Source of the DNA: Campylorhamphus procurvoides
Lineage: Eukaryota > Chordata > Aves > Passeriformes > Dendrocolaptidae
Assembly (NCBI GenBank): GCA_013396655.1
Contig: WBMV01008435.1
Location: 496,001 to 560,000 of the forward strand
Direction of reading: 5' to 3'
DNA length: 64,000 bases
A model generated the notes under the pieces. That model worked only from the letters and a program-made list of their open reading frames with translations, searched no databases and was not told the DNA's origin. The translations under genes were made by a program, and so were the position numbers. Positions 39,901 to 50,068 of this stretch are shown piece by piece (position 1 is the first letter of the stretch; each line of letters opens with the position of its first letter).

Positions 39901-39950
39901 GAAGCTCCACCTTTTTCCATCTTGCTGTTCTCATTTTCATCCTTTCACTC
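31000..39950. other. Intergenic sequence upstream of TRIM55
   Basis: About 9 kb without a recognisable gene. It holds a T-run at 35339-35355, an A-rich low-complexity patch at about 39335-39420 and moderately GC-rich sequence at about 34060-34460. Open frames up to 135 codons show no protein family signature. TRIM55 enhancers could lie here but none can be identified by eye. Confidence 0.6.
39335..39420. repeat. A-rich low-complexity tract
   Basis: The tract consists of A runs interrupted by single G or C bases and continues into AAC/AAA-rich sequence. No flanking retroposon body was recognised. Confidence 0.8.
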
Positions 39951-39954
39951 ACAT

Positions 39955-40400
39955 CCAGAGAAGGGCAATGAATCTGGTAAAAGGTCTGGAGCACATTTGC
40001 TATGAAGAGCAGTTGAGGGAGCTGAGGTTGTTTAGCCTGAAAAAGAAGAGGCTCAGAGGTGACCTTATTACTCTCTACAATTGCCTGAAAGGAGGGTGTA
40101 GCCAGGTGGGGGTCAGTCTTTACTTGCAGACAACTAGTGACAGTATGAGAGGACATAGTCTTGAGCTGTACCGGGGGTGGTTTAGGTTGGTAACTAGGAA
40201 GAATTTATTCACAGAAAGGGTGCTTAGACATTGGAATGGACTACCCAAGGAGGTGGTGGAGTTCCCTTCCCCAGAGGTGTTTAAGGAAAGACTGGACGTG
40301 GTACTCAGTGCCATGGTTTAGTTGACACAGTGGTGTTTGGTCATAGGTTGGACTCCATGACCTCAGAAGTCTTTTCAAACCTAATTGATTCTATATGATT
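39955..40400 (+). mobile_element. CR1 LINE 3' fragment, plus orientation
   Basis: The copy follows the CR1 3' layout: GAGCAGTTGAGGGAGCTGAG, GTTTAGCCTGAAAAAGAAGA, GGCTCAGAGGTGACCTTATT, a TGGACTCCATGACCTCAGAA segment and a closing ATTCTATATGATTC. The spacing and GGGGTGGTTTAGGTTGG block suggest a different CR1 subfamily from the copy at 24.5 kb. A 117-codon frame across it is not a gene. Confidence 0.92.
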
Positions 40401-43400
40401 CAGTCATTTACAGCTTGCTGAGGGGAGCATGCCTGTCCAGCATGTGGGAAGCAGCAGGATCAGTACATCTGCTCTCTGACCCTGGCCTGGTGTTGTCCCC
40501 ACTCCTCCCTCAACCCCAAATGCTGCAGGAGCCACGTAGGAGGGCAGAAAGGCATTGGAACATTTTATTCCAGCTTAGGCAGGAAACCGTGCTTCCAGCC
40601 AGCTAATGGACATCTCTGTGTGGTGCTTAAGTGAGGCCACTTTGTTAAAATGGCAAGAGAACATTTGCAGGGGTAAGCGGAAGATGTAAAGGGAAAAAGA
40701 CACAACAAGGAGATTGCGTGTGCATGCACAGTGGTAAGTCTCAGGATGTCCTCTGCATTGAACAAGTCCCTTAAAAGTGATTCCTCAAGCCTGGCACAAT
40801 ACCCCCACCTCCTCTGCCACTTCTCAGCACCACAGAAACCTGCTTCTCCTTCCCACATCAAACTTCATCTCCTTTATCATCTTCCATGAAGGGAGTGGAC
40901 TGTCTTACTCTCTTCCTGAAAAGACAAGTCCCATCAGCTAAGAGGCAGCCTCTGTTTGAGCAGTCAGGAACTGGCTCCCCTTGCTTCTATTCCCAGCACT
41001 AGATTGAAACATCTAGATTGAAACAAACTCCAAACCAAATCTGACTAGGCATACACGCTTTTCTGCATGCCCAGCAGAATAATGACAGCAAGCAGGGCAA
41101 AAAATAGATGTTTACATTACAAGGAAAAAGAAATAAAAAAAGTAAATGGTGGCATTGAGACATCATGAACTGAATCAGGGCCTTTCCCATGACAGCACCC
41201 TGGCTTAGCACTTGAGCCAAGGTATTGTTAGCTGGCCAGGTAATGCTAAAGGAATGACATCATTCTTATTTTTGCCAAGAGGAAAGGCCATCCTGCCTCT
41301 TGAATAGGGAAGAAATAGGAGGAGCTCCATACTAAGGTGGTGAACCTCCAAGGACTGGAAGAATTCAGAGATTTAGAAGAAATGTTTTATGAGTAGAGAG
41401 GTGCTTTGTTTTTCTTGGTCAACACAGCCTGAAGTGTAAGGTGTGGAGGAAGATAGGCTCTTTGCTCCTCATTGTGTCAGGAGAGCCTGCGGCAAAATGC
41501 CTAGATATGAGAGAATAGCCTTGCTGATTTAATCTTCAAAGCCAGTAACTGAAGCCTGGCTTTCTCTCATTTCTCCACCTACCTCTTTTATAAGTTTATC
41601 TGTCTTGGCAACTGTGAGTGTATGTTTTTATTTGCTTTTTGTCTTAACCTGTCTTGTATTAAGTATGATTTCAGTGTAATTGGATACTAATGACTTGTGC
41701 CTTGCCAAAGGATGTGGTAAAACTCCACACAAAGCTTGAGGCACCTTAGAAGCACTCTGGATTGCCAGCTTGTTCTCCACAATGTCCAAAGCCATTGTGT
41801 GTGAATATCCAAAGTGATATGCCTTCCTTCAGTTGCAGCCCCCCTGCTCCCTGCTGGATGAGCCATAGTCAGGAGAAGGAGAAAGTGACTCTTAGAGATG
41901 TATTACCCCTTCTCATTTCTAGCTCTTATCTGTTTTCACTCCCTTACTGGGCCACTAGCCTGATTTTCCAGCTCTGGCTCCAGCTTTCTCCAGGCATTAG
42001 GATAGTCTGCTGCCTGACCAAGGCTTTGTCTCAAATCATTAGTCTTGGCTATAGCCATCTTCTTAGTCCAAGCAGGGCCTATCTCATGAGGTCCTGCTTT
42101 CCAAATCACCAGGCACCACAACACAGCTGTTTTTGAATGCAGTATGTGCTCCATTGGGCAAAATGGAGTGGCCTTGTTTGCTCAGAGCATTCTGTTAGAA
42201 GTGCATGGAAATCTGAGACTCCCCTTTTCTAACATTATCCTTCATCCCATCATCGCAGTAGGGGTAACATCCCTTGGACCTCTGAGCTAATACATGGGAG
42301 CCCTCTATACTACCTGGCCTGGGCACGCAGTGGATCATCTCTCTGGCTGCCAACAGGAAGAATAGGTGCAAGTCCAAGACACTCAAGTAGAAAATGGCAC
42401 CACTTCCACCCCTGTGAACTTCTGTTTGCAATTACATTCTTCCTGTTGTTGTATGCCCACCAGCCATTTGGACATGTTTACCCCCTTTCATTTGCTTTGT
42501 GGTTTTTCATAATTAATTCAGGGGAAAAAAGACAAAACCCATCTTCAAAACAGGAACTGTTTGCAAGTCTCTGCTTATGAAGGAGCTGCTCCCCTCAGTG
42601 CTTACCCCTCTGCACCAGTCTGAGACAATCAGAAGGAATTTGACCTCATCTTCACTATCCACCTTACTTACACCTGCAAAAAATAAAGTGAGCAAGAATG
42701 AAAAAGATGAGAGGATGGAAAAAATAGGTCTAAAATGAGCTGTCTGTGGAGGCAGACAATGGCTCTACCTCACACGTACTGGATACCTTCCCCACTTCTC
42801 ACACCTGGCTACCACTCCATGTCTTCTGCTTCATTATCTCATTACAAAACTCCTCCTCCACACTGCAGTTTGGCAAGCACCTGAAGGAGGCTGAGCTGCC
42901 CTGGCCAGCAGGATGGGGCAGCCTGGGCCTCTCCCCTCCCTTGTTCTAGCCCTTGCTGCCAGGTCCGGTCCCCTCATTTGCACCATCTGAGCTGGCTGAT
43001 TGGAAGATTGCCCATTTTACTGGGCTATCAAGCTGACTTGGATGGCTGGAGTGACCACGGACTGCCAGAGCAAGGACAAGGCAAGTTGCATAGTTGAAGG
43101 TAGTGGAGAAGAGGGGAGAAGTGGGACTTCTTTACTTTGGAGCAAGTAGCTGCTAAACTGGCTCATCCTCCTTTCAAACCTCAACATCTTCATTGTTCTA
43201 TGGAATGTAATACCTTCATTACCCCACAGGATAGTCCACGACTTGAAGGAGCACTCACAAGCAAGTCAAGCCAAAAGCCATCACTTATCACAGTATAGTC
43301 AGGCAAAATTACTGCTGCTCAGGGAAGTAGAGTAGCAATGTATGTTCAAACAGAGTTACAGTGATTAACATCTGTCTCCAACAGCTCCTGGCATTTTCCC

Positions 43401-44789
43401 TGGCAGCAGGTTGCATGAATCTCATCCTGATCCTAAGGAATGGAAAAGAGAGCCATCCGTGTTTTTCCATGCTCCCTAATGTCCAATGCTGGTTAACTGC
43501 TTTGTTTTTGCTTTTTATTTGTCTAATGAAACTAGGGCTAAATATGCAGTTTGTTTCCAGTATCCTGTCTCTCTCTAATATGGACTTGTTTATGAAAGCC
43601 TGAATGGACAAATGTCATGCCAGAAATCAAACAGCAATCAAAGGACACCATTAGAAGAAGCGTGCAGCTCATTGACACACAAGTTATTATCAGTGATGGG
43701 TCAACACATTTGACTGCTGAAAGGTAAGCAAAGGGCTCAGAAAAGCAGGCTGCAAACATCACTGAGAAATCCTGAGATTGTACCCAGAATGTTATAAAAT
43801 CCCTGGCTCTTCCTGGGAAAGCAAAACTTTGTATGTGATTGATGAGTAAAAACTGGAAAACCATTTCTGGGACTTTGTGGCCTTTGTGGAGCCCATGAAG
43901 TGAGCAAGAACACAGTCACTGGGACACTGGTCTCCTTTGTGAAGTACAAATGTGATGGTTTGTATGAATTCAAAGGCAAAGCCTGTTTTGACAGTCCAAA
44001 GAGCATTGTCTCTGGCAGCTGAGCTGCAGGGAAAAATTATGGGGTACGGACCAAGAGCTACTCAGAGGCTGGGGCAGGAACCAGCATGCAGATGAGAGTC
44101 AGGCATGTCCTAACGGGAGAGGTATCAGTGTGACAGTGGTGTGGAGGTTCCCAGGAGGATGAAGTGCTGATGCTACCTCAGTGCCTTCAGAGCTGCCCTT
44201 ATTTCTCTGAACAGATCAGCTCTGTGCTGTACCACGGAGCCTGTCCCAGTCCCACAGGCCCTACAGGCCCTATGTGTCTGCTCTGGGGTCCTTCCATGGA
44301 GGCAGGACCAAGTGTGGAGTGAAGTGTGGGCTACAAGGCTCATCTGCTACAGCATCATGGAAGGAGCTTCTCCCACCAGCAGGGGTTCCTCCTCCAGACA
44401 CCCTGGGAACAGGCAGGCTCTGCTGGCCCAAAAGGCTGCTAGCGGCAGAGGCATGACAGAATTTGAGCTGGTTGTGTCTGTGTTGTGTCTGGCATGACAC
44501 AACTGCCAGGATTTAGGAACTGGATGGTATTATACTGTTTTTCTTATTTCCTTTCAGCATAGATACTGCGGCAGGTGACATGATGTGACTTGTTCTCAGC
44601 TTGCACTTGCAAAGCTCTTCATCACAGTGGAACAACATCAGATATGTAGCTTGGACACAGAAACTGGAATTTCACTGTGCAATCTCTGCATTTTTGTGGC
44701 ACTGGGAGTCCAGGTGCCCCTACAGAGCCAGATGACAGTCCCAAGGCAGTGATCCAGGATTGCCCTCATTTAAAAAACGTACAACGGGG
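40401..44789. other. Intergenic sequence before the tRNA genes
   Basis: About 4.4 kb with no recognised gene or repeat. Open frames of 60-124 codons lie on both strands but lack family signatures and splice context. Confidence 0.55.
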
Positions 44790-44862
44790 GGGCCAGTGGC
44801 GCAATGGATAACGCGTCTGACTACGGATCAGAAGATTGTAGGTTCGACTCCTGCCTGGCTCG
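44790..44862 (+). tRNA. tRNA-Arg (anticodon ACG), copy 1
   Basis: A 73-nt gene folds into a full cloverleaf. The acceptor stem GGGCCAG pairs with CTGGCTC (one G-U), the anticodon arm TCTGA-CTACGGA-TCAGA carries ACG, and the T arm GTAGG-TTCGACT-CCTGC is closed. The discriminator is G; CCA is not encoded, as usual in eukaryotes. The A and B boxes lie within the gene, and a T4 Pol III terminator follows at 44873-44876. It reads CGU (and, with inosine at position 34, CGC and CGA) codons. It is identical over its whole length to the gene at 48520. Confidence 0.96.
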
Positions 44863-44872
44863 TACCTGTTGG

Positions 44873-44876
44873 TTTT
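44873..44876 (+). terminator. Pol III terminator of tRNA-Arg copy 1
   Basis: A T4 run starts 11 nt after the discriminator base, as expected for RNA polymerase III termination. Confidence 0.75.
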
Positions 44877-46810
44877 GTACTCCTCGTCTTCACCCTGGGT
44901 TTCCTTCAGATTCCCAGCCCCCCATGCATGGATGGAGGGGGAAAAAAAAACAAAAGGAAGACATTGGAAAGTACGAAGGGGGGAATTTTGCTTCCTTTAT
45001 GTTGGTACCTGCTCAGCATCCTTGGTAAGTTTTAATTGGGTCACTCCATCTCCAAAGAGATTTATACTTGAAAAGATCTTGTTATTACATGGATCTGTCC
45101 CAATGCCATTGGGAACCTCCAACGTTCATGTGTATTCCCAGCATCTTCCAGTTTTTCACTGTCACACTCCAACCTGGCTGGCCCTGGATGACACTCATGT
45201 ATCCAGCTCCTCTTGCTGAAATGGGGCAGGGGTATGCCCCGGGGAGCTAAAAGTCACACCTAAGTGCTGAGGACATCAGTTGAGAGAGCTGCTGATAACT
45301 GAGTGGCAACTAGGTCTGGTGACCCTGAAATCCCACTTGAGTCAGGTGAAAAGTAGGTACAAACAGAAGTATGTGTTTACAATATTCCAAATAGATACCT
45401 AAGAGTACCTAAGTAAAGGAATAATAAAGCTTCAGGTACTAACAAGATCAGAATGCTGTCTTGCTCCCAGTGGTTTCCCACCTCTGTGATAAGCAGAACA
45501 TCTTATCCATGCATGATGCAAAGTATCTCAAACTGCATCCATCAGGCAGCACCTCATCATGCAGGAACTTTTTCACCATCTCTCCTTTGAAAGCCTCCAG
45601 GCAGTCTAAGCCCTCATACTCTCCTGGGACTTACCATATTTCCCTTTTCTCCAGCAGAAGAGACAGTTTTTGCTTGAAATATAAACAAAAATTTGCTTAT
45701 AACACACAAACAAGCTGAAAGTTTCTTTTTTGGAGCAGGTGTCCCCCTTGTACCGTCAGGCTATTTAACAACACCTGATCCCACTGTTTGCCTGTGCTGC
45801 CTCTCTCTGGTAACTGATCCAGAGTAGCAGAGTGAAGTGTCATATGAATGAGGTTTTTATAACCTCTGGCATTGTTCATTATCAAGTGATACAAATGATT
45901 GAATAGGATGCACACACAGAGCTAGTTATTTGCCCTTGCTGGAGATCAGATACAGAAATAATTAATCACTTGCAGGTCACTGTTACTAATAACTTGCTCC
46001 TAAATGAAGTATTTTGCAAGCTACACTATCATCCAAGCACTGAATAGGATGTTTTTGTAGTGAAAAGCATTTAGTACTTTTAGATCCATGAGCATGTCCT
46101 AGAAGAGTGGGAGGCTGAGCCAAGAAGTCATATGAATGTAACCAGCCATAGCTCAAGAGGCAGAGTAGTTGCTTAGCAGCGCCTACATTTTGTGAGGGTT
46201 TGGGGGTTTGGTTTTGTTGTGTTTTTTTTTCTTTTCTGGCTTGCATTCTGCCTTATTGGAGATACACAGTTACACAAAAATGCATGCGTGTCAATCCATT
46301 CTTAGTGGGTGCAGGAAAACAAGGTGTCTTAGAGGTGAAGTTGGAGCAGGAAAGGAGATGGTCCCTTCTCTAAAAGAAACTCTAGGTGTTCTTTTATTTT
46401 GTGAGATCTTATTTAGGAGAAAAGAGTTTCCACTGAATTGGTGAAAAAGAACAATAGAGTTTAGAGACCTTCATTCATGTAGAAATGGATAAATCTTAGG
46501 AAAAAGATAAATCTTTGGCCCTGGATGGAGTCTGTGTCTTGTCCCACACCAGGGAATGTCACAGGGATGTACTTTTGGACTTTGAATTTAGATTTGCCTG
46601 CTGGTGAGTGTAAACATGTATGGATAACAGGCACCTAAGGAAATGGATGTCTTTCCTCAATTTCTGCTCACCAGGGTGCCTCTGTTCCCTGACAGGTAGG
46701 CTTTTCATTTCACTGCATTTCTCCTGAAGCAGTTCCTGAGAAGGATGCACTGCACCATGCTGTAGGAGACAGGAGAAAAGGTTGTTGTTGGTGTCTGTAT
46801 GTGTGTCTAT

Positions 46811-46833
46811 ACACACACACACACACACACACA
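46811..46833. repeat. (AC)n microsatellite
   Basis: About eleven AC units are directly preceded by a TGTATGTGTGTC stretch, so the two can pair as a hairpin. Confidence 0.95.
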
Positions 46834-47674
46834 AACATATTAATTAATATAGAGGTGTCTGGGGCCAGGGATGCAATACACAAAGCATGTAACTACAGAG
46901 AAGCAGCTTGCAGGTCTGACTCCTGCTGAGCTACATAAACCTGTTTCCCTGCTAATAATCTTGCTTGTATTATATTCCCACAGAGAGTTGGTCTTCCTTG
47001 CTCTCATATCTGAAATCTACCCCAGAGAAACACTTTCACTCTGGGTTCTGTTGAAGGAGAAAACTTCACTTCCATTCTTTCTCTGCTATGTAGACTTGGA
47101 TGCTTTCAGACACGTTTACCTTCTTCAAGCCAGAAACTGTTTCCAAGCGTGTTTTTCTGCATCCCACATAGCACCTGTAATGGAAAAGAAGACTTGAAGG
47201 AAAAAAGGAAACAATAGACAATAGGGGGAAAAAGCAGAGTATGAGTGCTGGCTCTCTTATTAACTATGTCCTAAGCAAGCCCATGTCTGTCTGCACTAAA
47301 TCCCTTCCGTGTAAAGGAACTCTGTATTCCCTCTCCCCCTGCTCCATGGTCTCCTAGAACATCCTACTTTATGGCACAACCAAAGGACCAAACATTACAT
47401 CAGTTGCCTTAAGTCAAGAGACTGTGGAAGCACTTTTATCCACTCCTATCAGCCAGGATGCTTGCAGCCCTCATTCATAAGGGTTACCTGGCATCACAGA
47501 AAGCACAGTCAGTAAGGATTACTTGGCATCATGTAAAACGAGGAGAGACTGTCCAGAGCTGAACTAGCACATTAAGGACCACCTTGGAAAAGAGGACCTA
47601 ACAAAATCAGACAAGACTGAGCTAAAAACACATAATATTTTTGGCTCCACATAGGAGAATGCCAAACACATCTT

Positions 47675-48016
47675 ACTAGATTGAGAGAGGATCTCATTAA
47701 TGTGTATAAATATCTCAAAGGAGGGTGCCATGAGGAAGGTGCCAGACCCTTTTCTGTGGTGCCCAGCGACAGGATGAGGAGCAATGGCCATAAACTAAGA
47801 CATAAGAAGTTCCACCTCAATATGAGGAAGATTTACAGTGAGGCAGAGCACTGGAACAGGCTGCCTGGAGAGGTTGTGGAGCCTTCCTGTCTGGAGACAT
47901 TCAAAACTCCCTGGGATGTGTTCCTCAGTAACCTGCTCCAGGTGATTCTGCCTTGGCAGGGGGGTTGGAGTAGATGATCTCCAGAAGTCCCTTCCAACCC
48001 TCATAATTCTGTGATT
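47675..48016 (+). mobile_element. CR1 LINE 3' fragment, plus orientation
   Basis: The CR1 3' text is clear: GAGGATCTCATTAATGTGTA, TAAATATCTCAAAGGAGGGT, GTGCCCAGCGACAGGATGAG, CACTGGAACAGGCTGCCTGG and GATGATCTCCAGAAGTCCCT, closing CATAATTCTGTGATTATTTT. It ends about 280 bp from the tRNA-Tyr gene. The start is approximate. Confidence 0.94.
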
Positions 48017-48279
48017 ATTTTAATGTATTTAATTTAATGTATACGATTAAATGATAATTAACTATAGTGTAATCAAACATAATAATAACTAATGCTATTG
48101 TGGAAGAAAAATAGGCGCTACCAAACCCACCGCTACACCGCGGGTTTCCATGTTTGCCGCAGGGCTGCCACCTCCTTGCAGTATTTTCTTCATTTTTTTT
48201 TCCTCCTTCCCAAAAATTCAGACGTGAATCTCTGGTGCCTCACACACACCTTCGGGACAGCTCTGAGAGCGCCCGCAGG

Positions 48280-48283
48280 AAAA
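48280..48283 (-). terminator. Pol III terminator of tRNA-Tyr
   Basis: On the minus strand a T4 run begins 12 nt after the tRNA-Tyr discriminator base. Confidence 0.75.
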
Positions 48284-48294
48284 TGTTTGGCGTC

Positions 48295-48384
48295 TCCTTC
48301 GAGCCGGAATCGAACCAGCGACCTAAGGATTCCCGCGGGACGCGCCCCTACAGTCCTCCGCTCTACCAGCTGAGCTATCGAAGG
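48295..48384 (-). tRNA. tRNA-Tyr (anticodon GTA) with 17-nt intron
   Basis: The gene is 90 nt: 73 nt mature plus a 17-nt intron. The acceptor CCTTCGA pairs with TCGAAGG and the discriminator is A. The D arm carries AGCTCAGCTGGTAGAGC. The anticodon stem GAGGA/TCCTT encloses CTGTAG-intron-A with anticodon GTA at 48349-48351. The T arm is GCTGG-TTCGATT-CCGGC. The intron lies after position 37, the position used by all eukaryotic tRNA-Tyr genes. Apart from the intron it matches the mammalian tRNA-Tyr(GTA) I recall. It is divergent from tRNA-Arg copy 2, 135 bp away, and decodes UAU and UAC. Confidence 0.97.
48331..48347 (-). other. Intron of tRNA-Tyr
   Basis: A 17-nt, GC-rich intron contains the perfect palindrome TCCCGCGGGA. 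It is placed between G37 and A38; the tRNA splicing endonuclease removes it by recognising the bulge-helix-bulge structure. Confidence 0.92.
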
Positions 48385-48519
48385 GACCTGCGCGGCCCCC
48401 CCCGCCGGCACACAATGCGCCGCGCCGCCCCGCCGCGCATGCGCGCCGCGCCGCCGTGGGGAGCGCGGCGGGCGGGGGGCTCGGTGAGGGGGCAGCGCCC
48501 AGGGGTGGGCCCGCGTGAG
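48385..48519. promoter_or_regulatory. CpG-dense spacer between divergent tRNA-Tyr and tRNA-Arg genes
   Basis: A 135-bp spacer of extreme GC and CpG content separates the 5' ends of the two tRNA genes, a likely shared open-chromatin region. It contains a perfect 12-bp palindrome, CGCGCATGCGCG, at 48434-48445, which fits the NRF1 binding consensus. Pol III promoters are internal to tRNA genes, so any role of the spacer is inferred. Confidence 0.6.
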
Positions 48520-48592
48520 GGGCCAGTGGCGCAATGGATAACGCGTCTGACTACGGATCAGAAGATTGTAGGTTCGACTCCTGCCTGGCTCG
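48520..48592 (+). tRNA. tRNA-Arg (anticodon ACG), copy 2
   Basis: This 73-nt gene is identical in all positions to copy 1 at 44790 and folds in the same way, including the T stem GTAGG/CCTGC with one U-G pair. The flanks differ on both sides: CCCGCGTGAG before it here, GTACAACGGG before copy 1. A T4 terminator lies at 48599-48602. It forms a divergent pair with tRNA-Tyr. Confidence 0.97.
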
Positions 48593-48598
48593 GCCTTC

Positions 48599-48602
48599 TT
48601 TT
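48599..48602 (+). terminator. Pol III terminator of tRNA-Arg copy 2
   Basis: TTCTTTT follows the tRNA 3' end by a few bases, with the T4 run at these positions. Confidence 0.8.
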
Positions 48603-48764
48603 GCAAGGTGCCCCCTTCGCGGGTCCCGGGTTATTCATAACTCATTTATTTATTAATTCACTTCGTGTAGGAAACTTGTGAGCAATCCACAGACGGATGG
48701 ATGCAGCGCAGGAAAGCCGCGGGCGCGTTGGAAAAATCCCGGAGGAGGCAGGCCGAGATGATGG

Positions 48765-49160
48765 CACGGCTGGATGGAGCATCTCCCCCACGAAGACAGG
48801 CTGGGAGAGTTGGGATTGCTCAGCCTGCAGGAAAGGTGGCTCCAGGGAGAACCCAGAGCACTTTGTGGGACTTAAAGGGGGCCTGCAAAACCGCTGGAGA
48901 AGGGCTGTTTAGAAGGACATGCAATCATAGGGCAAGGAGCAGTGGCTTTGAACTGGAAGAGGGTAGGCACGGGTTTGATATAAAGAAGGAGGTTTTTACA
49001 ATGGGATTGGTGAAATAGGGGAACAGGTTGCCCAGAGAGGCGGCAGCTGTCCCATCCCTGAAAACACTCAAGGTCAGGCTCAGCAGGACTCTGAGCAGCC
49101 TGGCTGGGCTGAAAACATCCCTGCTCGGTGCAGGGCGCTGGATTGGGGTCCTTTAATGGT
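48765..49160 (+). mobile_element. CR1 LINE fragment, plus orientation
   Basis: A divergent CR1 3' region: GATTGCTCAGCCTGCAGGAA, GGCTCCAGGGAGAACCCAGA, a GGACATGCAATCATAGGGCA block, GAACAGGTTGCCCAGAGAGG and CATCCCTGAAAACACTCAAG. It lacks a clear closing octamer. It starts about 170 bp after tRNA-Arg copy 2. Limits are approximate. Confidence 0.85.
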
Positions 49161-49593
49161 CCCTGTCACCCCAAACCACTCCATGTTTCAGGGGCTCCTC
49201 TCAAATCTAATCCCTGGGGACGCCTTCCTCAGCTCTCCTAGCTGCAAGCTGTTCTGTATACAATGTATAGCCTTTATATACACCAAGAACGCTTGGGTTT
49301 TATTGCAAAATCACACGCTTTCCATTCAACTGCACAACAACCCTCAGGGACCTCACGGCCGTTCTCTTTGCTGTCCTTTGCAAGACTAACCATAGTGTTG
49401 GTGCTCCTCTCCTCAGGCCCACAGAGTTTTCCCCCATGTCATGGTGGATTAAATCAGGTGGACTTGCTGGCACAGTTAAAGCATTTAACAAGTCTGTTTA
49501 AATGGTTCAAAAAGTTTAGGCCTGGAATGGTGTTTTGCTTTGGGAGGCACAAACGCTGCAATGATGTGCTGGGAGGATAGACAGGGTTAAATT

Positions 49594-49930
49594 GCAGAAT
49601 CATAGAATGTTAAGGGGTTGGAAGGGGCCTTAAGGATCACCCAATCCCGATCCCCCTGCCATGGGCAGCGACACTTCCCACTGCACCAGGTTGCTCAAGG
49701 ACTTATCCAACCTGGCCTTGAACTAAACTTATCAGGGCTGGGACATCCACAGCCTCTGGAACACTTATTGGGGCTGGGACACCCACAGCCTCCCTGGGCA
49801 GCGTGTTTCAGTGCCTCACCAGCCTCGTAGCGAACAGTTCTTCCCAACCAACACCTAACCCACATTTCCCTTGTTTCAATTCATACCCATTACTGCTTGT
49901 CCTATCGCTACAGCTCCTGACAAAGCCAGG
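49594..49930 (-). mobile_element. CR1 LINE 3' fragment, antisense, with internal duplication
   Basis: The plus strand opens AGAATCATAGAATGTTAAGG and GGTTGGAAGGGGCCTTAAGG, the reverse of the CR1 3' end, then follows the complement through GCACCAGGTTGCTCAAGG and CCTTGTTTCAATTCATACCC. A 36-bp unit is tandemly duplicated inside it (49727-49798). Confidence 0.92.
49727..49798. repeat. 36-bp imperfect tandem duplication within CR1
   Basis: Two adjacent units, each beginning ACTTAT and containing GGGCTGGGACA followed by CCCACAGCCT or TCCACAGCCT, differ at a few positions. Confidence 0.8.
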
Positions 49931-50042
49931 ATGATCGGATCAGGTGAGAGAGAGAGGAGAAAAATGAGGGGGGAAAAGGTGAAAATGAGAAATCAGGTGA
50001 GCAAGCTCCCCCCACTGTGTTATCGGGGGAGGCGGGGGGGAC

Positions 50043-50068
50043 AAAACAGGTACGAGCCAGGCAGGAGT
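50043..50068 (-). pseudogene. 3' remnant of a third tRNA-Arg(ACG), cut at an ambiguous base
   Basis: On the minus strand positions 50068-50053 equal the last 16 nt of the tRNA-Arg genes (ACTCCTGCCTGGCTCG). The identity runs on into the 3' flank of copy 1 (TACCTGTT), 24 nt in all. A T4 terminator follows at 50046-50043. The match stops exactly at the single N (50069), after which a T run replaces the rest of the tRNA. It is either a truncated pseudogene or a complete gene lost in an assembly join. Confidence 0.8.

Noticed and set aside
39968..40321. 117-codon frame on the plus strand
   Set aside because: It is a chance frame across the 3' non-coding part of a CR1 LINE.
44760..45035. 91-codon frame with the peptide VAQWITRLTTDQKIVGS
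   Set aside because: The peptide is the translation of tRNA-Arg copy 1; the same words appear at copy 2. It is not a protein family.
48154..48681. 175-codon open frame, the longest in the window
   Set aside because: It runs through the antisense of tRNA-Tyr, the CpG-dense spacer and tRNA-Arg copy 2. The frame is a by-product of GC-rich and tRNA sequence; the antisense 138-codon frame is explained in the same way.
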